Origin: Halococcaceae archaeon
GTDB taxonomy: Archaea; Halobacteriota; Halobacteria; Halobacteriales; Halalkalicoccaceae
DNA length: 5,053 bases
Assembly (NCBI GenBank): GCA_007128515.1
Contig: SKXI01000442.1
Location: 1 to 5,053, forward strand
Direction of reading: 5' to 3'
Made by a program: the position numbers and the translations under genes. Below the pieces are notes generated by a model that worked only from the letters and a program-made list of their open reading frames with translations, did not search any database and was not told the origin of the DNA. Positions 1 to 4,896 of this stretch are shown piece after piece (position 1 is the first letter of the stretch; each line of letters opens with the position of its first letter).

Positions 1-23
1 CGTCTACGACGGTCGGTAGCACC

Positions 24-577
24 TCACTCCGGTACCGACGAGCCGGTCGTCACGTCGGGTTTCCCGATCCCCACGAGCGAGAGCAGCGTCGGCGCGAGCG
101 AGGTGAACGCCAACGTCACCATGTCCGAGAGCGTCCCGCCCTCGCGGATCGCGTCGCCCCCGTCGGTCCGTCGGAAACGGTGTAGATCACGGGGAACGGG
201 GTCGTTGGTGTGGGCGGTGTGCGGCCGTTCCTCGGTCCCCGTGTCGCCGGCGTTGCCGTGGTAAGCGGTGGCGACGACGTCTGCACCGGTGCTCTCAGCG
301 CGTCGAGGAGCCGTCCGGGACGCCGGTCGACGGTCTCACGGGCGGCGACGGCCGCCTCGAAGCCGCCGGGTGGCCGACCACGTCCGGGTCCGCGCAGTCG
401 AGCACGACCGCGTCAGGGTCCTCCGACCTCGATAACGTCGCATGGGGTGTCGGTCACCTCGCTCGCGCCCATCTCGGTTTGCAGTTCGTAGGTCGGAACG
501 TCCGGGCTCGGGACGATCTCCCTGATCTCGCCGTCGAACACCACCTCGCGGCTGCCGTTCGGGACGTAGGTGAGGCC
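24..577 (-). pseudogene. gpmI: Decayed 3' part of cofactor-independent phosphoglycerate mutase gene
   Basis: The intact enzyme interconverts 3- and 2-phosphoglycerate in glycolysis and gluconeogenesis using two metal ions. Reading the minus strand from about 577 gives, across three frames, the family's C-terminal order: TYVPNGSREVVFDGEIREIV, then PSPDVPTYELQTEMGASEVT, then DPDAVVLDCADPDVVGH, FEAAVAARETVD, ATAYHGNA and RPHTAHTNDPVP, with a stop at 24-26. One-base frameshifts are needed near 427 (an extra base), 369/370 (a missing base in what should be the GHTG codons) and 295/296 (a missing base). The metal-binding TADHGN motif reads TAYHGN (Asp to Tyr, codon at 261-263), and 8 extra codons lie at 99-122. 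Only about 180 of the roughly 500 residues of the family remain; the N-terminal half with the catalytic Ser is gone. Sequencing error could explain single frameshifts, but not truncation, insertion and active-site change together. A working mutase is presumably encoded elsewhere. Confidence 0.9.
99..122. repeat. 24-nt in-frame insertion with palindromic core inside the gpmI remnant
   Basis: On the minus strand the remnant reads GGTLSD, then eight extra residues (MVTLAFTS), then LAPTLLSLVGI. Family members go directly from GGTLxD to LAPTLL. The extra 24 nt contain a small inverted repeat on the plus strand, GGTGA (102-106) and TCACC (116-120), with a further CG/CG pairing inside. The exact edges could shift by a base or two. 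The origin is unknown; I see no obvious copy in the flanking sequence that would make it a tandem duplication. Confidence 0.5.
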
Positions 578-659
578 GGCGTCCGTCCCGGATCGGCGAT
601 CCGGAGCGGTGTGCGCCCCTCGCTCTCGTCGCGAGCCCCACGCTCCCTCGATCGGAGTG

Positions 660-690
660 TTTTTTTCATTCCCTCACCCAGCCACGCCAA
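660..690 (+). promoter_or_regulatory. Probable leaderless promoter of nurA (T7 TATA-like element)
   Basis: A run of seven T (660-666) stands out from the GC-rich surroundings and is centred about 27 nt before the ATG at 690. Archaeal TATA boxes lie about 25-27 nt before the transcription start, so the transcript would begin at or next to the A of the start codon. No Shine-Dalgarno sequence precedes the ATG (CAGCCACGCCA), as expected for a leaderless haloarchaeal mRNA. The stretch 578-659 between the gpmI remnant and this element shows no further recognisable coding sequence. Confidence 0.6.
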
Positions 691-1958
691 TGACGCTCGA
701 TCCCGTCCACGCCCAGGGGATCGTCAGGCTCGCGAGACAGGTCGGCCGGGACGTCGACGACGGCGAGGGGCAGGCGTTCGCAGAGACCGTCTGGGAGCGG
801 TTTCTCGACCCGCTGGTCGACGGCTCCGGACGGGTGGTCGTCGAACCGCTCGACGAGCGGTTCAGGGGGCGAGCGGACTGCGAGGACCTCGCGCTCACCG
901 ACCGTCCGTTCGAGACGAGCCACGGCGTCGACTCCGGGACGATCAACCCCACGACGTTCAAGAACGGGGTCGTCCTCGACGCGGCCCACGCCGCCGTCGG
1001 CTCGGTCCCCTCCGATCTCGGGGTCCACCGGGCGCGGAGCGTCGTCCTCGCGCTCCACTTCGACGACCTCTCGATGCGCTACGGCGGCGACGGCTGGCGG
1101 ACGTACGACGAGGGGTTCGCACGCGAGCGGATCGTCAACGTCCGCGGGGTCGACCGCTACACCGAGCCCGTCGTCCACGCGCTCGCGCTCTACCTCGCGG
1201 AGGGCTATCACGCCCGCCGGTTCGTCGATCGGATCGACGACCTGCTCTACCTCGACGGGCCGCTCTACCCCAAGGGCCTGCTCAACTGGCGGGACCTCGA
1301 TTCCGACCTCGGCGCCCGTCTGGAGGCGGGGCTCCCGCGCGACGTCGTCGAGAACTACGTCCGCCTCGTCGAGTCAGCACTCGACCGGGGAGTCCCGCTG
1401 GTCGGCTTCGTGAAGAACCCCGCCTCGCGGACGATCACCCGGACGCTGCGCGAGCGGTTCAAACGCGAGGGGGAGACCTCGGTCGAGACCCGGTGGTCCG
1501 ACGACGCCGGCCTGTTCGTCCGCCTGCTCGAACGACGAGCCGAGGGCGAGCGCCTGCGGGGGGAGCTGACGTTCACGAACTGGTTTCGCTCGCGCTCCGG
1601 GGCGGATCGGGCGTTCGCGAGCGACGGCGACGCCCTCGGCATTCGACGAGCCTACGACCCCGAGAGCTACGAGGTGACCTTCTTCGTGATCTACGACCCG
1701 CGCGACGACGTGCTCTACAAGGTCGAAGCCCCCTACGGCCTCACGGACGAGGAGGGGACGAGAGAGGCACTGACCCGGCAGGTGCTCTCGGAGGTCGCCG
1801 CCCAGCGAGGACCGCCGGAACCGATCGCGAAGGCCGACGAACTCGCACGGATCGGGAGCGAGGAGAAGCGCGCGCTCACGAGGATGATCGAACGCGAGAC
1901 CGACTCCGAGGCGAGGCGGAGCTACGACGACGTCCGGTGGGTCGAAGGGGAGTACTGA
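690..1958 (+). CDS. nurA: NurA-type 5'-3' DNA nuclease (haloarchaeal form), 422 aa
   Basis: NurA is a metal-dependent nuclease that works with the HerA hexameric translocase to resect DNA ends for homologous recombination in archaea. Recognition rests on the haloarchaeal NurA pattern: an N-terminal helical part (MTLDPVHAQGIVRLARQ), a DSGTINPTTFKNG motif at 81-93 whose Asp81 is the likely first metal ligand, LDGPLYPKGLLNW at 188-200 with Asp189 as a second candidate, GFVKNP at 239-244, a DDAGLF segment at 271-276, and a C-terminal YEVTFFVIYDP (327-337), YKVEAP (343-348) and KADELARI (381-388). The length of 422 is normal for haloarchaeal versions. The ATG at 690 is chosen over an in-frame ATG at 570 because the promoter element lies between them and family similarity begins at 690. 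No signal peptide or membrane segment is visible, so it should be cytoplasmic. It appears monocistronic here; herA is not in the window. Assignment of individual catalytic residues is by analogy, not measured. Confidence 0.86.
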   Translation: MTLDPVHAQGIVRLARQVGRDVDDGEGQAFAETVWERFLDPLVDGSGRVVVEPLDERFRGRADCEDLALTDRPFETSHGVDSGTINPTTFKNGVVLDAAHAAVGSVPSDLGVHRARSVVLALHFDDLSMRYGGDGWRTYDEGFARERIVNVRGVDRYTEPVVHALALYLAEGYHARRFVDRIDDLLYLDGPLYPKGLLNWRDLDSDLGARLEAGLPRDVVENYVRLVESALDRGVPLVGFVKNPASRTITRTLRERFKREGETSVETRWSDDAGLFVRLLERRAEGERLRGELTFTNWFRSRSGADRAFASDGDALGIRRAYDPESYEVTFFVIYDPRDDVLYKVEAPYGLTDEEGTREALTRQVLSEVAAQRGPPEPIAKADELARIGSEEKRALTRMIERETDSEARRSYDDVRWVEGEY

Positions 1959-1961
1959 TAC

Positions 1962-2034
1962 GGTCTGCTGTAACGATTGACCGGCCCAAGGGCGACCGTC
2001 CTGCGGTCGCGCCGGTACTGACGTACAGCAGTCC
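1962..2034. repeat. 73-nt imperfect palindrome after nurA (possible dispersed element or terminator)
   Basis: Two 24-nt arms (1962-1985 and 2011-2034) are inverted copies of each other. The outer 11 positions pair except one (GGTCTGCTGTA with TACAGCAGTCC), the next seven do not pair, and the inner five (CCGGC/GCCGG) and the flanking AC-side base pair again. Inside, GCGACCG (1992-1998) pairs with CGGTCGC (2004-2010) around a TCCTG loop. The element starts 4 nt after the nurA stop codon. It has no T-run, so it is not a classical archaeal terminator, but it could stabilise or end the nurA transcript. The compact, nearly symmetric form also fits a dispersed palindromic repeat or a MITE-like element; I see no clear target-site duplication. 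Confidence 0.6.
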
Positions 2035-2046
2035 ACATGACACACT

Positions 2047-2099
2047 CCGGGCGGGCACCCGGCCCGACACGGTCCGGTGGCGTCGGTGGGCCCCCCCCC
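2047..2099. other. GC-rich spacer with small hairpin and C9 run
   Basis: CCGGG (2047-2051) and CCCGG (2058-2062) can form a hairpin with a 6-nt loop, and a GGG followed by nine consecutive C lies at 2088-2099. I find no coding sequence, tRNA or promoter here. The C9 run is the longest homopolymer in the window, so it is prone to replication slippage or to miscalling in sequencing. Confidence 0.45.
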
Positions 2100-2107
2100 G
2101 ATCCCGC

Positions 2108-2116
2108 ACAAAAAGG
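2108..2116 (+). promoter_or_regulatory. Weak candidate TATA region upstream of the dehydrogenase gene
   Basis: ACAAAAAGG is the only A/T-rich stretch between the nurA stop and the dehydrogenase start. If it is the TATA element, transcription would begin around 2136-2142, giving a leader of about 60-70 nt. That suits a gene with a Shine-Dalgarno sequence, which this one has. The match to a haloarchaeal TATA consensus is poor, and the start would fall inside the inverted repeats at 2124-2168. Confidence 0.3.
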
Positions 2117-2123
2117 CTTTGAG

Positions 2124-2168
2124 CCGTCGTTACCGGTGTTGGGACGACGGATGTACTCGAACACCGGT
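2124..2168. promoter_or_regulatory. Two interleaved perfect inverted repeats (pseudoknot-like or operator)
   Basis: Repeat 1 is CCGTCGT (2124-2130) with ACGACGG (2144-2150). Repeat 2 is ACCGGTGTT (2132-2140) with AACACCGGT (2160-2168). The left arm of repeat 2 lies in the loop of repeat 1 and its right arm lies outside, which is the layout of an H-type RNA pseudoknot with stems of 7 and 9 bp and connecting loops of 1, 3 and 9 nt. The element ends 35 nt before the dehydrogenase ATG. As DNA it could equally be a pair of overlapping operators. Both repeats are exact; the function is inferred only from position. Confidence 0.5.
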
Positions 2169-2191
2169 CGGTACTCCGACGGGAACGCCGA

Positions 2192-2197
2192 GGGAGG
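2192..2197 (+). promoter_or_regulatory. Ribosome binding site of the dehydrogenase gene
   Basis: GGGAGG matches the core complement of the archaeal 16S rRNA 3' end and lies 6 nt before the ATG at 2204. It supports that start and indicates that this gene has a transcribed leader, unlike nurA. Confidence 0.7.
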
Positions 2198-2203
2198 CGT
2201 CGA

Positions 2204-3340
2204 ATGGACGTCGTCGCCCTCGGCGGTTGTGGGGCCATGGGGCGTGCGGCGTCCCGGGAACTGATCGAGAGCGAGTCGGTCGATGACCTGCTCATCGCCG
2301 ATCACGACCGAGAGCGCGCCGAGTCGTTCGCAGCGACGCTGCCCGGGGCGGTCGGGGTCGCCCGGGTCGACGTGACGGACCGGGGGCGGCTGGTGGAGAC
2401 GATCGACGACGCGGACGTCGTCGCGAACGCGCTGCCCTACGCGTTCAACGTCGACGTAATGGAGGCGTGTCTCGAATCCGGCTGTCACTACCTCGACCTC
2501 GGCGGGCTCTATCACACGACGCGGACGCAGCTCGAGTACGACGCTACGTTCGACGACGCCGGGTTGACGGCAGTGCTCGGGATCGGCGCGAGCCCGGGGA
2601 CGACGAACGTCGCGGCGGCGATGGGAGCGAGCCGCCTCGATCGGGTCGAGTCGATCCGGATCCGCACCGGCGCGAGGGGAGGCGGCGAGGGGTTCGCCTA
2701 CTCGCCGGCGACGATCCTCGACGAGGTGACGATGGAGCCCGTCGTCTACGAGGACGGCGAGTACCGCACGCTCGAACCGCTCTCGGGTCGCGAACGCTAC
2801 ACCGTGCCGGAGCCGGTCGGCGAGGTCGAGGGGTTTCACAGCATCCACTCGGAGCTCGCGACGATGCCGGAGACGTTTCCTGGCGTCGAGACCGTTGATT
2901 TCCGGGTCGCCTTCTCGCCGGCACTCGTCACCGCCTGTGAAGTGCTCGTCGATCTCGGGCTCACGAGCGAGCGGCCGGTCGAGTTCAAGGGCGTCGAGAC
3001 GTCCCCGCGCGAGTTCCTCGAGTGGCACCTCGAACGGCGATCGGTTCCCGAGCGCGCGGAGGAGTGGAAGGCGTTCAGGGTCGACGTGACCGGCGAGCGT
3101 GACGGCGAGTCCCGACACTACCGCTACAGCACGGTCGTCGGATCCCGGCTCGACGACTGGGGGTTGCCTGCGACGGCCGTCTGGACCGGCGTTCCCTTGG
3201 GGGTCGCCGCCGCGGCTGTCGGTCGGAACGAGGCGCTCGCGACCGGCGCGAAGCCTCCGGAGTTGTCGTTCGATCCCGAGTCGTTCCTCGACGAGTTGCG
3301 AGCCCGCGGAATCGCCATCGAGGAAGAACGGGTCGAATGA
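2204..3340 (+). CDS. Saccharopine dehydrogenase/lysine dehydrogenase-like oxidoreductase, 378 aa
   Basis: Members of this family oxidise or reduce amino acids and their imines using NAD(P); they include saccharopine reductase, lysine 6-dehydrogenase and carboxynorspermidine dehydrogenase. The protein opens directly with a Rossmann fold: VVALGGCGAMG at 3-13, then LLIADHDRERAE (29-40), where Asp33 at the end of strand 2 hints at NAD rather than NADP. Next come the family's ADVVANALPYAFNVDVMEACLESG (70-93) and HYLDLGGLY (95-103). GIGASPGTTNVAA (126-138) matches the G-x-x-PG-x-(S/T)N segment, followed by the catalytic/dimerisation half to about residue 350. No membrane segment or signal peptide; cytoplasmic. 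The length fits the roughly 370-400 residue lysine dehydrogenase group, not the fused plant or animal enzymes. The substrate cannot be read from the sequence. It is co-directional with the glycosyltransferase and aldehyde dehydrogenase genes but separated from them by a 136-nt spacer with its own promoter. Confidence 0.82.
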   Translation: MDVVALGGCGAMGRAASRELIESESVDDLLIADHDRERAESFAATLPGAVGVARVDVTDRGRLVETIDDADVVANALPYAFNVDVMEACLESGCHYLDLGGLYHTTRTQLEYDATFDDAGLTAVLGIGASPGTTNVAAAMGASRLDRVESIRIRTGARGGGEGFAYSPATILDEVTMEPVVYEDGEYRTLEPLSGRERYTVPEPVGEVEGFHSIHSELATMPETFPGVETVDFRVAFSPALVTACEVLVDLGLTSERPVEFKGVETSPREFLEWHLERRSVPERAEEWKAFRVDVTGERDGESRHYRYSTVVGSRLDDWGLPATAVWTGVPLGVAAAAVGRNEALATGAKPPELSFDPESFLDELRARGIAIEEERVE

Positions 3341-3351
3341 GCGTCGTTCGA

Positions 3352-3372
3352 GAACGCCCTCACGCGGCGTTC
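3352..3372 (+). terminator. Hairpin after the dehydrogenase gene, possible terminator
   Basis: GAACGCC (3352-3358) and GGCGTTC (3366-3372) form a perfect 7-bp stem with a 7-nt loop, starting 12 nt after the dehydrogenase stop. There is no T-run downstream, which archaeal termination usually needs, so it may only protect the 3' end of the mRNA. Confidence 0.35.
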
Positions 3373-3383
3373 GATCGCCCGAT

Positions 3384-3428
3384 CACCGTGCACCGTAGTT
3401 AATACGGTGGACCCGGTTTCCACCGTAT
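3384..3428. promoter_or_regulatory. Cluster of four CACCGTR heptamers forming two palindromes (probable operator)
   Basis: CACCGTG (3384-3390) and CACCGTA (3391-3397) are directly adjacent. TACGGTG, the inverted form, is at 3403-3409, and CACCGTA recurs at 3421-3427. Copies 2 and 3 make a perfect palindrome with a GTTAA spacer (3391-3409). Copies 3 and 4 make a perfect 10-bp inverted repeat, ATACGGTGGA with TCCACCGTAT (3402-3411 and 3419-3428). The first palindrome encloses the TTAATA promoter element, so a dimeric regulator bound there would block TBP. Which regulator binds is unknown. In RNA, copies 3 and 4 could also form a hairpin if transcription began further upstream. Confidence 0.62.
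3399..3404 (+). promoter_or_regulatory. TTAATA promoter element for the glycosyltransferase operon
   Basis: TTAATA is the most A/T-rich hexamer in this spacer and is centred about 25 nt before the ATG of the mini-ORF at 3427, the spacing of an archaeal TATA box and a leaderless start. It would place the transcription start at or beside 3427, giving the glycosyltransferase a leader of about 50 nt. It gives the operon a promoter independent of the dehydrogenase gene. Confidence 0.55.
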
Positions 3429-3480
3429 GACTCCGAAGGAGCTCTCTCGCCGATTCGGCCCGGTAGAGGTGCGGGGATGA
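3427..3480 (+). CDS. 17-codon leader mini-ORF overlapping the glycosyltransferase start
   Basis: The frame encodes MTPKELSRRFGPVEVRG and stops with TGA at 3478-3480, which overlaps the glycosyltransferase ATG (3477-3479) as ATGA. Its ATG lies where a leaderless transcript from TTAATA would begin. It contains the ribosome binding site of the next gene (GAGGTG). This arrangement allows translational coupling: ribosomes finishing the mini-ORF would stop at the downstream start. The peptide has no amino-acid run typical of an attenuator and I recognise no homologue. It could be a chance ORF of 17 codons; only its position at both ends argues for it. Confidence 0.4.
   Translation: MTPKELSRRFGPVEVRG
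3466..3471 (+). promoter_or_regulatory. Ribosome binding site of the glycosyltransferase gene
   Basis: GAGGTG matches six consecutive bases of the archaeal Shine-Dalgarno consensus (AGGAGGTGATC) and stands 5 nt before the ATG at 3477. It fixes that start; no in-frame ATG lies between the upstream in-frame stop at 3396-3398 and 3477. Confidence 0.75.
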
Positions 3481-4778
3481 GCCGGGCACACACCGTCGCG
3501 TTCTTTCCCGAGGCCGCCTACGGCCCGGCGCTCAACTCCGTCGCGATCGCACAGGCGGTCTCCGACCTCGGTCACGAGGCGGTCTTCCTGACCGATCCGT
3601 CACTGACGTCCGTGTTCGAGGAACGGGGGTTCGAGACCGTCGAGGTCGACATGTCGGACCCGACACTGACGCCGGAGGAGAAGGCGAACTACTGGGACGA
3701 GTTCATCAACAGGCACATCCCGAACTTCGACGACCCGCCGTACGACCAGCTCGACACCTACGTCGTCGAGTGCTGGGAGGCGATCGTCGACACCGCGAAG
3801 TGGGCCGAAGCGGACCTCCCCGAGGCGCTCGAGTCGGTCGATCCAGACGTCGTCTGCGTCGACAACGTGATCGCGTTCCCGGCGATACTCGGATCCGACG
3901 TCCCGTGGGTCCGGATCACCTCGTGTTCGGAGACCGAGATCCCGGACCCGAACGTCCCACCGTACCTCTCGGGGTGTCTGGCGGACGACCGGGAGGGTCA
4001 CCACGCGTTCGAGGCCCGGTACAAGGAGGTCATCGGGCCGGTCCACGACGAGTTCAACGAGTTCCTCGCGGAGAACGGCGTGGAGCCGTACCCGCGGGGA
4101 CTGTTCCTCGAGCCGTCCCCCTACCTGAACCTGCTGAAGTACCCGGATCGGCTCCGGTGGGACCGCTGGAACCAACTGGATCCCGACCGCTTTCGGTACA
4201 TCAACGGCTGTGTCCGCGAGTACGAGCCGGAGTACGAGGTCCCAGCATTCGACGGCCACGGCGACGAGGCGCTCCTGTACCTGGGCTTCGGCAGCCTCGG
4301 TGCGGGGGACACGGAGCTGATGAAGCGGTTCCTCCGGTTCTTCGGGGACCGACCCTACCGGTGTCTCGTGAACGTCGGCGAGTACGCCGAGGAGTACGAC
4401 GAAGGCGGGATCCCGGCGAACGTGCGGGTCGAGCGCTGGTTCCCCCAGCAGTCCGTCGTCGAACAGTCGGACGTGGTGATCCACCACGGTGGGAACAACA
4501 CGTTCAACGAGTGTCTCTACTACGGTACCCCAGCGGTCGTGATGCCGTACGTCTGGGACGGACACGACAACGCCACGCGCCTCGACGAGACCGACCACGG
4601 GCTGAAACTGCACCGCTCGAACTGGAGCAACGACGAACTCGAGGCGGCGATCGAGACGTGTCTCACTGACGAAACGATCCGGTCGAACGTGGCGACCACC
4701 GCCGAGGAGATGCAGGCCGCGCAGGGACGGGAGACGGCGGCCCGACTCATCGATGAACTACTCGTGGAGCATGTCTGA
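3477..4778 (+). CDS. GT1-family (UGT/MGT-type) glycosyltransferase, 433 aa
   Basis: GT1 enzymes (GT-B fold) move a sugar from a nucleotide-sugar, usually a UDP-sugar, to a small lipophilic or phenolic acceptor. The N-terminal half, for the acceptor, starts with a Rossmann strand (HTVAFF, 5-10) and ends its first helix with LGHEAVFLTD (31-40). The C-terminal half, for the donor, starts at ALLYLGFGSLG (265-275) and carries the family signature RWFPQQSVVEQSDVVIHHGG (320-339), then NNTFNECLYYGTPAVVMPYV (340-359) and WDGHDNATRL (360-369). The length is normal. No signal peptide or transmembrane helix; likely cytoplasmic or loosely membrane-associated. Two positions are odd: the acceptor-side catalytic His of the usual GHxxP motif aligns with Pro17 in YGPALN, and the DQ pair that holds the sugar reads Asp361-Gly362. 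The donor and acceptor cannot be named. The stop overlaps the next small ORF by 8 nt, so it heads a compact operon with an aldehyde dehydrogenase. Confidence 0.85.
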   Translation: MSRAHTVAFFPEAAYGPALNSVAIAQAVSDLGHEAVFLTDPSLTSVFEERGFETVEVDMSDPTLTPEEKANYWDEFINRHIPNFDDPPYDQLDTYVVECWEAIVDTAKWAEADLPEALESVDPDVVCVDNVIAFPAILGSDVPWVRITSCSETEIPDPNVPPYLSGCLADDREGHHAFEARYKEVIGPVHDEFNEFLAENGVEPYPRGLFLEPSPYLNLLKYPDRLRWDRWNQLDPDRFRYINGCVREYEPEYEVPAFDGHGDEALLYLGFGSLGAGDTELMKRFLRFFGDRPYRCLVNVGEYAEEYDEGGIPANVRVERWFPQQSVVEQSDVVIHHGGNNTFNECLYYGTPAVVMPYVWDGHDNATRLDETDHGLKLHRSNWSNDELEAAIETCLTDETIRSNVATTAEEMQAAQGRETAARLIDELLVEHV

Positions 4779-4896
4779 GACCGTCGTTCGGGCGGAAGCG
4801 GAGGCCTCCGACCGGTCGGTGGTGGGCGTCGGCGATCCGAGCCACGAGATGGCCGAAGACGGGTGGACGGGAACCGACGGGGAGAGCGAGACGTGA
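4771..4896 (+). CDS. Small acidic protein of 41 aa between glycosyltransferase and aldehyde dehydrogenase
   Basis: I do not recognise this protein. The frame runs from ATG 4771 to TGA 4894-4896, overlapping the glycosyltransferase stop by 8 nt and the aldehyde dehydrogenase GTG as GTGA. It begins MSETVVRAEAEASDRSVVGV, continues with GDPSHEMAEDGW, and ends in an acidic tail (TGTDGESET). There are only three basic residues apart from one His, no Cys, and no hydrophobic segment, so it is soluble and possibly disordered. It would fill exactly the gap between its neighbours, and such overlap is usual in co-translated operons. A weak GGAG (4766-4769) sits only 1 nt from the ATG, so initiation would depend on coupling to the upstream stop. 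The alternative is a non-coding 114-nt spacer. Conservation in relatives would decide. Confidence 0.5.
   Translation: MSETVVRAEAEASDRSVVGVGDPSHEMAEDGWTGTDGESET

Noticed and set aside
660..666. T7 run as an archaeal terminator
   Set aside because: The T-run is on the plus strand, and no plus-strand gene lies upstream of it; the gpmI remnant is on the minus strand. Its spacing to the nurA ATG fits a promoter better.
479..2122. Long plus-strand open frame (547 codons) overlapping nurA
   Set aside because: It is a shadow of nurA in another frame: very rich in Arg, Pro and Gly, with no domain, and it is explained by GC-rich codon structure.
2101..2170. tRNA-like gene, suggested by the stems and GGCTTTGAGCC
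   Set aside because: The stems do not fit a cloverleaf: there is no T-arm GTTCRA motif at the right spacing and no acceptor stem closing the region.
2151..2264. Short ORF starting at ATG 2151 before and into the dehydrogenase gene, as a possible leader peptide
   Set aside because: It overlaps the dehydrogenase by 61 nt in another frame, has no ribosome binding site, and its ATG is not at leaderless distance from the A-run.
1922..3118. Minus-strand open frame of 398 codons opposite the dehydrogenase gene
   Set aside because: The plus strand has a clear Rossmann-fold protein with a ribosome binding site; the antisense frame has no recognisable motif and crosses the intergenic structures.
3384..3428. 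Start of a CRISPR array, because of the repeated heptamers
   Set aside because: The repeats are only 7 nt, occur in both orientations and have irregular spacing; no spacer-repeat periodicity or cas gene is present.
3600..4613. Minus-strand open frame of 337 codons opposite the glycosyltransferase
   Set aside because: It mirrors the sense codons of a strongly supported GT1 gene; its Val/Leu/Arg/Asp-rich composition is typical of haloarchaeal antisense frames.
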